The translations under genes and the position numbers were made by a program. A stretch of 64,000 nucleotides of DNA from Paralichthys olivaceus (lineage: Eukaryota > Chordata > Actinopteri > Pleuronectiformes > Paralichthyidae). The notes beneath the pieces were generated by a model. It was not told the DNA's origin. It worked only from the letters and a program-made list of their open reading frames with translations, and made no database searches. Where the stretch lies: assembly GCF_024713975.1 (NCBI RefSeq), contig NC_091111.1, positions 20,228,501 through 20,292,500 on the forward strand, in the 5' to 3' direction. Positions 15,001 through 27,779 of the stretch are shown here, one piece after another (positions within the stretch are counted from its first letter, which is position 1; every line of letters starts with the position of its first letter).

Positions 15001-18000
15001 ACTTTTCTTCTAATCGTTAGACTTTTAGAGACTTTTCTTTTGATCGTTAGGCTTTTAAAGACTTTTCTTTTGATCGTTAGGCTTTTAAAGACTTTTCTTC
15101 AAATCATTAGACTTTTAGAGAGTTTTCTTCTAATCCCTAAGAATTTTAGAGACTTTTCTTCTAATCGTTAGACTTTTAAAGACTTTTCTTCTAATCGTCA
15201 GACTTTTAGAGACTTTTCTTCTAATCTCTAAGACTTTTAGAGACTTTTCTTCTAATCGTTAGACTTTAAAAGTTTTATCTTCTTATCATTAGACTTTTAG
15301 AGACTTTTCTTTTGATCGTTAGGCTTTTAAAGACTTTTCTTTTGATCGTTAGGCTTTTAAAGACTTTTCTTCAAATCATTAGACTTTTAGAAACTTTTCT
15401 TCAAATCATTAGACTTTTAGAGACTTTTATTTTGATCGTTAGACTTTTAAAGACTTTTCTTCAAATCATTAGACTTTTAGAGTTTTCTTCTAATCCCTAA
15501 GAATTTTAGAGACTTTTCTTCTAATCGTTAGACTTTTAAAGACTTTTCTTCTAATCGTTAGACTTTTAGAGACTTTTCTTCTAATCTCTAAGACTTTTAG
15601 AGACTTTTCTTCTAATCGTTAGACTTTTAGAGACTTTTCTTCTAATCGTTAGACTTTTAGAGAGTTTTCTTCTTATCATTAGAGTTTTATAGAGTTTTCT
15701 TCTTATCGTTAGACTTTAAAAGTTTTATCTTCTTATCGTTAGACTTTTAGAGACTTTTCTTTCGATCGTTAGACTTTTAAAGACTTTTCTTCAAATCATT
15801 AGACTTTTAGAGACTTTTCTTCTAATCATTAGACTTTTAGAGACTTTTCTTTGAATCGTTAGACTTTTAAAGACTTTTCTTTTGATCGTTAGACTTTTAA
15901 AGACTTTTCTTCTTATCATTAGACTTTTAAAGACTTTTCTTCTAATCATTAGACTTTTAGAGACTTTTCTTTGAATCGTTAGACTTTTAAAGACTTTTCT
16001 TTGAATCATTAGACTTTTAGAGAGTTTTCTTCTAATCGTTAGACTTTTAGAGAGTTTTCTTCTTATCATTAGACTTTTAGAGAGTTTTCTTCTTATCGTT
16101 AGACTTTTAAAGACTTTTCTTCTAATCATTAGACTTTTAGAGACTTTTCTTCTAATCGTTAGACTTTTAGAGAGTTTTCTTCTAATCGTTAGACTTTTAG
16201 AGAGTTTTCTTCTTATCGTTAGACTTTTAGAGAGTTTTCTTCTTATCATTACACTTTTAGAGACTTTTCTTTTGATCGTTAGACTTTTAGAGACTTTTCT
16301 TCTAATCGTTAGACTTTTAAAGACTTTTCTTCGAATCATTAGACTTTTAGAGACTTTTAAAGACTTTTCTTCTAATCGTTAGACTTTTAGAGAGTTTTCT
16401 TCTTATCATTAGAGTTTTAAAGAGTTTTCTTCAAATCATTAGACTTTTAGAGACTTTTCTTCTAATCTCTAAGAATTTTAGAGAGTTTTCTTCTTATCAT
16501 TGGACTTTTATAGAGTTTTCTTCGAATCATTAGACTTTTAGAGACTTTTCTTTGAATCGTTAGACTTTTAAAGACTTTTCTTCTAATCATTAGACTTTTA
16601 AAGACTTTTCTTCTAATCGTTAGACTTTTAGAGACTTTTCTTTTGATCGTTAGGCTTTTAAAGACTTTTCTTCAAATCATTAGACTTTTAGAGAGTTTTC
16701 TTCTTATCATTAGACTTTTAAAGAGTTTTCTTCTAATCATTAGACTTTGAGAGAGTTTTCTTTGAATCGTTAGACTTTTAAAGACTTTTCTTCTAATCGT
16801 TAGACTTTTAGAGACTTTTCTTTTGATCGTTAGGCTTTTAAAGACTTTTCTTCAAATCATTAGACTTTTAGAGAGTTTTCTTCTAATCCCTAAGAATTTT
16901 AGAGACTTTTCTTCTAATCGTTAGACTTTTAGAGACTTTTCTTCTAATCTCTAAGACTTTTAGAGACTTTTCTTCTAATCGTTAGACTTTTAGAGACTTT
17001 TCTTCTAATCGTTAGACTTTTAGAGAGTTTTCTTCTTATCATTAGACTTTTATAGAGTTTTCTTCTTATCGTTAGACTTTAAAAGTTTTATCTTCTTATC
17101 GTTAGACTTTTAGAGACTTTTCTTTCGATCGTTAGACTTTTAAAGACTTTTCTTCAAATCATTAGACTTTTAGAGACTTTTCTTCTTATCGTTAGACTTT
17201 AAAAGTTTTTTCTTCTTATCGTTAGACTTTTAGAGACTTTTCTTTTGATCGTTAGACTTTTAAAGACTTTTCTTCTTATCATTAGACTTTTAAAGACTTT
17301 TCTTCTAATCATTAGACTTTTAGAGACTTTTCTTTGAATCGTTAGACTTTTAAAGACTTTTCTTTGAATCATTAGACTTTTAGAGAGTTTTCTTCTAATC
17401 GTTAGACTTTTAGAGAGTTTTCTTCTAATCGTTAGACTTTTAGAGAGTTTTCTTCTTATCGTTAGACTTTAAAAGTTTTTTCTTCTTATCATTAGACTTT
17501 TAGAGACTTCTTTTGATCGTTAGACTTTTAAAGACTTTTCTTCTTATCGTTAGACTTTTAGAGAGTTTTCTTCTTATCATTACACTTTTAGAGACTTTTC
17601 TTTTGATCGTTAGACTTTTAGAGACTTTTCTTCTTATCATTAGACTTTTAGAGAGTTTTCTTCTAATCGTTAGACTTTTAAAGACTTTTCTTCGAATCAT
17701 TAGACTTTTAGAGACTTTTCTTCTAATCGTTAGACTTTTAGAGAGTTTTCTTCTTATCATTAGAGTTTTATAGAGTTTTCTTCTTATCGTTAGACTTTAA
17801 AAGTTTTATCTTCTAATCGTTAGACTTTTAGAGAGTTTTCTTTTGATCGTTAGACTTTTAAAGACTTTTCTTCAAATCATTAGACTTTTAGAGACTTTTC
17901 TTCTAATCTCTAAGAATTTTAGAGAGTTTTCTTCTTATCATTGGACTTTTATAGAGTTTTCTTCGAATCATTAGACTTTTAGAGACTTTTCTTTGAATCG

Positions 18001-18200
18001 TTAGACTTTTAAAGACTTTTCTTCTAATCATTAGACTTTTAAAGACTTTTCTTCTAATCGTTAGACTTTTAAAGACTTTTCTTCTTATCATTAGACTTTT
18101 AAAGACTTTTCTTCTAATCATTAGACTTTTAGAGAGTTTTCTTCTAATCATTAGACTTTTAGAGACTTTTCTTTGAATCGTTAGACTTTTAAAGACTTTT
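12001..18200. repeat. Higher-order duplication inside the array (offset 3314 bp)
   Basis: Rare variant units recur at one fixed distance. The shortened ACTTCTTTTGATCG junction at 14194 reappears at 17508. The unit at 11998 reappears at 15312, and the one at 14589 at 17903. All are offset by 3314 bp, so a block of about 3.3 kb was duplicated as one piece. A third partial copy follows near 18.4-20.1 kb, offset 1862 then 1802 bp. Confidence 0.85.
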
Positions 18201-21200
18201 CTTCAAATCATTAGACTTTTAGAGAGTTTTCTTCTAATCATTAGACTTTGAGAGAGTTTTCTTTGAATCGTTAGACTTTTAGAGACTTTTCTTCAAATCA
18301 TTAGACTTTTAAAGAGTTTTCTTCTAATCGTTAGACTTTTAGAGAGTTTTCTTCTAATCCCTAAGAATTTTAGAGACTTTTCTTTGAATCGTTAGACTTT
18401 TAAAGACTTTTCTTCTAATCATTAGACTTTTAAAGACTTTTCTTCTAATCGTTAGACTTTTAGAGACTTTTCTTTTGATCGTTAGGCTTTTAAAGACTTT
18501 TCTTTTGATCGTTAGGCTTTTAAAGACTTTTCTTCAAATCATTAGACTTTTAGAGAGTTTTCTTCTTATCATTAGACTTTTAAAGAGTTTTCTTCTAATC
18601 ATTAGACTTTGAGAGAGTTTTCTTTGAATCGTTAGACTTTTAAAGACTTTTCTTCTAATCGTTAGACTTTTAGAGACTTTTCTTTTGATCGTTAGGCTTT
18701 TAAAGACTTTTCTTCAAATCATTAGACTTTTAGAGAGTTTTCTTCTAATCCCTAAGAATTTTAGAGACTTTTCTTCTAATCGTTAGACTTTTAGAGACTT
18801 TTCTTCTAATCTCTAAGACTTTTAGAGACTTTTCTTCTAATCGTTAGACTTTTAGAGACTTTTCTTCTAATCGTTAGACTTTTAGAGAGTTTTCTTCTTA
18901 TCATTAGACTTTTATAGAGTTTTCTTCTTATCGTTAGACTTTAAAAGTTTTATCTTCTTATCGTTAGACTTTTAGAGACTTTTCTTTCGATCGTTAGACT
19001 TTTAAAGACTTTTCTTCAAATCATTAGACTTTTAGAGACTTTTCTTCTTATCGTTAGACTTTAAAAGTTTTTTCTTCTTATCGTTAGACTTTTAGAGACT
19101 TTTCTTTTGATCGTTAGACTTTTAAAGACTTTTCTTCTTATCATTAGACTTTTAAAGACTTTTCTTCTAATCATTAGACTTTTAGAGACTTTTCTTTGAA
19201 TCGTTAGACTTTTAAAGACTTTTCTTTGAATCATTAGACTTTTAGAGAGTTTTCTTCTAATCGTTAGACTTTTAGAGAGTTTTCTTCTAATCGTTAGACT
19301 TTTAGAGAGTTTTCTTCTTATCGTTAGACTTTAAAAGTTTTTTCTTCTTATCATTAGACTTTTAGAGACTTCTTTTGATCGTTAGACTTTTAAAGACTTT
19401 TCTTCTTATCGTTAGACTTTTAGAGAGTTTTCTTCTTATCATTACACTTTTAGAGACTTTTCTTTTGATCGTTAGACTTTTAGAGACTTTTCTTCGAATC
19501 ATTAGACTTTTAGAGACTTTTCTTCTAATCGTTAGACTTTTAGAGAGTTTTCTTCTTATCATTAGAGTTTTATAGAGTTTTCTTCTTATCGTTAGACTTT
19601 AAAAGTTTTATCTTCTTATCGTTAGACTTTTAGAGAGTTTTCTTTTGATCGTTAGACTTTTAAAGACTTTTCTTCAAATCATTAGACTTTTAGAGACTTT
19701 TCTTCTAATCTCTAAGAATTTTAGAGAGTTTTCTTCTTATCATTGGACTTTTATAGAGTTTTCTTCGAATCATTAGACTTTTAGAGACTTTTCTTTGAAT
19801 CGTTAGACTTTTAAAGACTTTTCTTCTAATCATTAGACTTTTAAAGACTTTTCTTCTAATCGTTAGACTTTTAAAGACTTTTCTTCTTATCATTAGACTT
19901 TTAAAGACTTTTCTTCTAATCATTAGACTTTTAGAGAGTTTTCTTCTAATCATTAGACTTTTAGAGACTTTTCTTTGAATCGTTAGACTTTTAAAGACTT
20001 TTCTTCAAATCATTAGACTTTTAGAGAGTTTTCTTCTAATCATTAGACTTTGAGAGAGTTTTCTTTGAATCGTTAGACTTTTAGAGACTTTTCTTCAAAT
20101 CATTAGACTTTTAAAGAGTTTTCTTCTAATCGTTAGACTTTTAGAGACTTTTCTTTTGATCGTTAGGCTTTTAAAGACTTTTCTTTTGATCGTTAGGCTT
20201 TTAAAGACTTTTCTTCAAATCATTAGACTTTTAGAGAGTTTTCTTCTAATCCCTAAGAATTTTAGAGACTTTTCTTCTAATCGTTAGACTTTTAAAGACT
20301 TTTCTTCTAATCGTCAGACTTTTAGAGACTTTTCTTCTAATCTCTAAGACTTTTAGAGACTTTTCTTCTAATCGTTAGACTTTTAGAGACTTTTCTTCTA
20401 ATCGTTAGACTTTTAGAGAGTTTTCTTCTTATCATTAGAGTTTTATAGAGTTTTCTTCTTATCGTTAGACTTTAAAAGTTTTATCTTCTTATCATTAGAC
20501 TTTTAGAGACTTTTCTTCTTATCGTTAGACTTTAAAAGTTTTTTCTTCTTATCGTTAGACTTTTAGAGACTTTTCTTTTGATCGTTAGACTTTTAAAGAC
20601 TTTTCTTCTTATCATTAGACTTTTAAAGACTTTTCTTCTAATCATTAGACTTTTAGAGACTTTTCTTTGAATCGTTAGACTTTTAGAGACTTTTCTTCTA
20701 ATCGTTAGACTTTTAGAGAGTTTTCTTCTTATCATTAGACTTTTAGAGACTTTTCTTCTTATCATTAGACTTTTAAAGACTTTTCTTCTAATCGTTAGAC
20801 TTTTAGAGAGTTTTCTTCTTATCATTAGACTTTTAGAGACTTTTCTTCTAATCATTAGACTTTTAGAGACTTTTCTTCTTATCATTAGACTTTTAAAGAC
20901 TTTTCTTCTAATCATTAGACTTTTAAAGACTTTTCTTTGAATCATTAGACTTTTAGAGAGTTTTCTTCTAATCGTTAGACTTTTAGAGAGTTTTCTTCTT
21001 ATCATTAGACTTTTAGAGACTTTTCTTCCAATCATTAGACTTTTAAAGAGTTTTCTTCTTATCATTAGACTTTTAGAGACTTTTCTTTTGATCGTTAGAC
21101 TTTTAAAGACTTTTCTTCTTATCGTTAGACTTTTAGAGAGTTTTCTTCTTATCATTAGACTTTTAGAGACTTTTCTTCCAATCATTAGACTTTTAAAGAG

Positions 21201-24200
21201 TTTTCTTCTTATCATTAGACTTTTAGAGACTTTTCTTTTGATCGTTAGACTTTTAAAGACGTTTCTTCAAATCATTAGACTTTTAGAAACTTTTCTTCAA
21301 ATCATTAGACTTTTAGAGACTTTTCTTCAAATCATTAGACTTTTAGAAACTTTTCTTCAAATCATTAGACTTTTAGAGACTTTTCTTCTAATCTCTAAGA
21401 ATTTTAGAGTTTTCTTCTTATCATTAGACTTTTATAGTTTTCTTCTTATCGTTAGACTTTTAGAGACTTTTCTTTCGATCGTTAGACTTTTAAAGACTTT
21501 TCTTCAAATCATTAGACTTTTAGAGACTTTTCTTCTTATCGTTAGACTTTAAAAGTTTTTTCTTCTTATCGTTAGACTTTTAGAGACTTTTCTTTTGATC
21601 GTTAGACTTTTAAAGACTTTTCTTCTAATCATTAGACTTTTAGAGACTTTTCTTCTAATCATTAGACTTTTAAAGACTTTTCTTTGAATCATTAGACTTT
21701 TAGAGAGTTTTCTTCTAATCGTTAGACTTTTAGAGAGTTTTCTTCTTATCATTAGACTTTTAGAGAGTTTTCTTCTTATCGTTAGACTTTTAAAGACTTT
21801 TCTTCTAATCATTAGACTTTTAGAGACTTTTCTTCTAATCGTTAGACTTTTAGAGAGTTTTCTTCTAATCGTTAGACTTTTAGAGAGTTTTCTTCTTATC
21901 ATTAGACTTTTAGAGAGTTTTCTTCTAATCGTTAGACTTTTAGAGAGTTTTCTTCTTATCATTAGACTTTTAGAGAGTTTTCTTCTTATCGTTAGACTTT
22001 AAAAGTTTTTTCTTCTTATCGTTAGACTTTTAGAGAGTTTTCTTTTGATCGTTAGACTTTTAAAGACGTTTCTTCAAATCATTAGACTTTTAGAAACTTT
22101 TCTTCAAATCATTAGACTTTTAGAGACTTTTCTTCTAATCTCTAAGAATTTTAGAGTTTTCTTCTTATCATTAGACTTTTATAGTTTTCTTCTTATCGTT
22201 AGACTTTTATAGAGTTTTCTTCTAATCATTAGACTTTTAGAGACTTTTCTTCTAATCTCTAAGAATTTTAGAGTTTTCTTCTTATCATTAGACTTTTATA
22301 GTTTTCTTCTAATCGTTAGACTTTTAGAGACTTTTCTTCAAATCATTAGACTTTTAGAGAGTTTTCTTCTTATCATTAGACTTTTAGAGAGTTTTCTTCT
22401 TATCGTTAGACTTTTAGAGAGTTTTCTTCTTATCATTAGACTTTTAGAGACTTTTCTTCCAATCATTAGACTTTTAGAGAGTTTTCTTCTTATCGTTAGA
22501 CTTTAAAAGTTTTTTCTTCTTATCATTAGACTTTTAGAGACTTCTTTTGATCGTTAGACTTTTAAAGACTTTTCTTCTTATCGTTAGACTTTTAGAGAGT
22601 TTTCTTCTTATCATTAGACTTTTAGAAACTTTTCTTCAAATCATTAGACTTTTAGAGACTTTTCTTCTAATCTCTAAGAATTTTAGAGTTTTCTTCTTAT
22701 CATTAGACTTTTATAGTTTTCTTCTTATCGTTAGACTTTTATAGAGTTTTCTTCTAATCATTAGACTTTTAGAGAGTTTTCTTCTTATCGTTAGACTTTT
22801 AGAGACTTTTCTTCTAATCGTTAGACTTTTAGAGAGTTTTCTTCCAATCATTAGACTTTTAAAGAGTTTTCTTCTTATCATTAGACTTTTAGAGACTTTT
22901 CTTTTGATCGTTAGACTTTTAAAGACGTTTCTTCAAATCATTAGACTTTTAGAAACTTTTCTTCAAATCATTAGACTTTTAGAGACTTTTCTTCTAATCT
23001 CTAAGAATTTTAGAGTTTTCTTCTTATCATTAGACTTTTATAGTTTTCTTCTTATCGTTAGACTTTTATAGAGTTTTCTTCTAATCATTAGACTTTTAGA
23101 GACTTTCCTTTGAATCGTTAGACTTTTAGAGACTTTTCTTCAAATCATTAGACTTTTAGAGACTTTTCTTCAAATCATTAGACTTTTAGAGACTTTTCTT
23201 CTAATCGTTAGACTTTTAGAGACTTTTCTTCTAATTGTTAGACCTTTAGAGAGTTTTCTTCTAATCTCTAAGAATTTTAGAGACTTTTCTTCTAATCATT
23301 AGACTTTTAGAGACTTTTCTTCAAATCATTAGACTTTTAGAGACTTTTCTTCTAATCGTTAGACTTTTAGAGACTTTTCTTCTAATTGTTAGACTTTTAG
23401 AGACTTTTCTTCTAATCATTAGACTTTAAGAGACTTTTCTTCTAATCTCTAAGAATTTTAAAGACTTTTCTTCAAATCATTAGACTTTTAGAGACTTTTC
23501 TTCTAATCGTTAGACTTTTAGAGACTTTTCTTCTAATCTCTAAGAATTTTAGAGAGTTTTCTTCTAATCGTTAGACTTTTATAGAGTTTTCTTCTAATCA
23601 TTAGACTTTTAAAGAGTTTTCTTCTAATCTCTAAGAATTTTAGAGACTTTTCTTCTTATCATTAGACTTTTAGAGAATTTTCTTCCAATCATTAGACTTT
23701 TAGAGAGTTTTCTTCTAATCTCTAAGAATTTTAAAGACTTTTCTTCAAATCATTAGACTTTTAGAGACTTTTCTTCTAATTGTTAGACTTTTAGAGACTT
23801 TTCTTCTAATCGTTAGACTTTTAAAGACTTTTCTTCTAATCGTTAGACTTTTAAAGACTTTTCTTCAAATCATTAGACTTTTAGAGACTTTTCTTCAAAT
23901 CATTAGACTTTTAGAGACTTTTCTTCTAATTGTTAGACTTTTAGAGACTTTTCTTCTAATCGTTAGACTTTTAAAGACTTTTCTTCAAATCATTAGACTT
24001 TTAGAGACTTTTCTTCCAATCATTAGACTTTTAGAGACTTTTCTTCTAATCTCTAAGAATTTTAGAGAGTTTTCTTCTTATCATTAGAGTTTTATAGAGT
24101 TTTCTTCTTATCGTTAGACTTTAAAAGTTTTATCTTCTTATCGTTAGACTTTTAGAGAGTTTTCTTTTGATCGTTAGACTTTTAAAGACTTTTCTTCAAA

Positions 24201-27200
24201 TCATTAGACTTTTAGAGACTTTTCTTCTAATCGTTAGACTTTTAGAGACTTTTCTTCTAATCTCTAAGAATTTTAGAGAGTTTTCTTCTTATCATTAGAC
24301 TTTTATAGAGTTTTCTTCGAATCATTAGACTTTTAGAGACTTTTCTTTGAATCGTTAGACTTTTAAACTTTTCTTCTTATCATTAGACTTTTAAAGACTT
24401 TTCTTCTAATCATTAGACTTTTAGAGACTTTTCTTTGAATCGTTAGACTTTTAAAGACTTTTCTTCAAATCATTAGACTTTTAGAGACTTTTCTTCTTAT
24501 CATTAGACTTTTAAAGAGTTTTCTTCTAATCACTAGACTTTGAGAGACTTTTCTTCTAATCGTTAGACTTTTAAAGACTTTTCTTCTAATCGTTAGACTT
24601 TTAAAGACTTTTCTTCAAATCATTAGACTTTTAGAGACTTTTCTTCAAATCATTAGACTTTTAGAGACTTTTCTTCTAATTGTTAGACTTTTAGAGACTT
24701 TTCTTCTAATCATTAGACTTTTAAAGACTTTTCTTCTAATCGTTAGACTTTTAGAGACTTTTCTTTTGATCGTTAGGCTTTTAAAGACTTTTCTTTTGAT
24801 CGTTAGGCTTTTAAAGACTTTTCTTCAAATCATTAGACTTTTAGAAACTTTTCTTCAAATCATTAGACTTTTAGAGAGTTTTCTTCTAATCCCTAAGAAT
24901 TTTAGAGACTTTTCTTCTAATCGTTAGACTTTTAAAGACTTTTCTTCTAATCGTTAGACTTTTAGAGACTTTTCTTCAAATCATTAGACTTTTAGAAACT
25001 TTTCTTCTAATCGTTAGACTTTTAAAGACTTTTCTTCTAATCGTTAGACTTTTAAAGACTTTTCTTCTAATCGTTAGACTTTTAGAGACTTTTCTTCTAA
25101 TCTCTAAGACTTTTAGAGACTTTTCTTCTAATCGTTAGACTTTTAGAGACTTTTCCTCTAATCGTTAGACTTTTAGAGAGTTTTCTTCTTATCGTTAGAC
25201 TTTAAAAGTTTTATCTTCTTATCGTTAGACTTTTAGAGACTTTTCTTTCGATCGTTAGACTTTTAAAGACTTTTCTTCAAATCATTAGACTTTTAGAGAC
25301 TTTTCTTCTTATCATTAGACTTTAAAAGTTTTTTCTTCTTATCGTTAGACTTTTAGAGACTTTTCTTTTGATCGTTAGACTTTTAAAGACTTTTCTTCTA
25401 ATCATTAGACTTTTAGAGACTTTTCTTCAAATCATTAGACTTTTAGAGACTTTTATTTTGATCGTTAGACTTTTAAAGACTTTTCTTCAAATCATTAGAC
25501 TTTTAGAGAGTTTTCTTCTAATCCCTAAGAATTTTAGAGACTTTTCTTCTAATCGTTAGACTTTTAAAGACTTTTCTTCTAATCGTTAGACTTTTAGAGA
25601 CTTTTCTTCTAATCTCTAAGACTTTTAGAGACTTTTCTTCTAATCGTTAGACTTTTAGAGACTTTTCCTCTAATCGTTAGACTTTTAAAGAGTTTTCTTC
25701 TAATCGTTAGACTTTAAAAGTTTTTTCTTTTTATCGTTAGACTTTTAAAGACTTTTCTTCTTATCATTAGACTTTTAGAGACTTTTCTTCTAATCATTAG
25801 ACTTTTAGAGACTTTTCTTCAAATCATTAGACTTTTAGAGACTTTTATTCTAATCATTAGACTTTTAGAGACTTTTCTTCTAATCGTTAGACTTTTAGAG
25901 AGTTTTCTTCTAATCTCTAAGAATTTTAGAGACTTTTCTTCTTATCATTAGACTTTTATAGAGTTTTCTTCTAATCGTTAGACTTTTAGAGACTTTTCTT
26001 CTAATCATTAGACTTTAAGAGAGTTTTCTTCTAATTGTTAGACTTTTAGAGAGTTTTCTTCTAATCATTAGACTTTTAAAGAGTTTTCTTCTAATCGTTA
26101 GACTTTAAAAGTTTTTTCTTTTTATCGTTAGACTTTTAAAGACTTTTCTTCTTATCATTAGACTTTTAGAGACTTTTCTTCTAATCATTAGACTTTTAGA
26201 GACTTTTCTTCAAATCATTAGACTTTTAGAGACTTTTATTCTAATCATTAGACTTTTAGAGACTTTTCTTCTAATCGTTAGACTTTTAGAGAGTTTTCTT
26301 CTAATTGTTAGACTTTTAGAGACTTTTCTTCTAATCGTTAGACTTTTAGAGAGTTTTCTTCTAATCTCTAAGAATTTTAGAGACTTTTCTTCTTATCATT
26401 AGACTTTTATAGAGTTTTCTTCTAATCGTTAGACTTTTAAAGACTTTTCTTCTAATCATTAGACTTTTAAAGACTTTTCTTCAAATCATTAGACTTTTAG
26501 AGACTTTTCTTCTAATCGTTAGACTTTTAGAGACTTTTCTTCAAATCATTAGACTTTTAGAGACTTTTCTTCTAATCGTTAGACTTTTAGAGAGTTTTCT
26601 TCTTATCATTAGACTTTTAGAGACTTTTCTTCAAATCATTAGACTTTTAGAGACTTTTCTTCTAATCGTTAGACTTTTAGAGACTTTTCTTCCAATCATT
26701 AGACTTTTAAAGACTTTTCTTCTAATCATTAGACTTTTAGAGACTTTTCTTCTAATCTCTAAGAATTTTAGAGAGTTTTCTTCTTATCATTAGACTTTTA
26801 TAGAGTTTTCTTCTTATCGTTAGACTTTTAAAGACTTTTCTTCTAATCGTTAGACTTTTAGAGACTTTTCTTCTAATCGTTAGACTTTTAAAGACTTTTC
26901 TTCAAATCATTAGACTTTTAAAGACTTTTCTTCAAATCATTAGACTTTTCTTTTGATCGTTAGACTTTTAGAGACTTTTCTTCTTATCATTAGACTTTTA
27001 GAGAATTTTCTTCCAATCATTAGACTTTTAGAGACTTTTCTTCTTATCATTAGACTTTTAAAGACTTTTCTTCTAATCGTTAGACTTTTAGAGACTTTTC
27101 TTCTTATCATTAGTCTTTTATAGAGTTTTCTTCTAATCATTAGACTTTTAGAGACTTTCCTTTGAATCGTTAGACTTTTAGAGACTTTTCTTCTAATCGT

Positions 27201-27779
27201 TAGACTTTTAGAGAGTTTTCTTCTTATCGTTAGACTTTAAAAGTTTTTTCTTCTTATCGTTAGACTGTTAGAGACTTTTCTTCTTATCGTTAGACTTGAA
27301 AAGTTTTTTCTTCTTATCGTTAGACTTTTAGAGACTTTTCTTTTGATCGTTAGACTTTTAAAGACTTTTCTTCTTAGCATTAGACTTTTAAAGACTTTTC
27401 TTCTAATCATTAGACTTTTAGAGACTTTTCTTCTTATCGTTAGACTTGAAAAGTTTTTTCTTCTTATCGTTAGACTTTTAGAGACTTTTCTTTTGATCAT
27501 TAGGCTTTTAAAGACTTTTCTTCAAATCATTAGACTTTTAGAAACTTTTCTTCAAATCATTAGACTTTTAGAGACTTTTCTTCTAATCTCTAAGAATTTT
27601 AGAGACTTTTCTTCTAATCGTTAGACTTTTAGAGACTTTTCTTCTAATCATTAGACTTTTAAAGACTTCTTCTAATCTCTAAGAATTTTAGAGACTTTTC
27701 TTTGAATCGTTAGACTTTTAGAGACTTTTCTTCTTATCATTAGACTTTTAAAGACTTTTCTTCTAATCGTTAGACTTTT

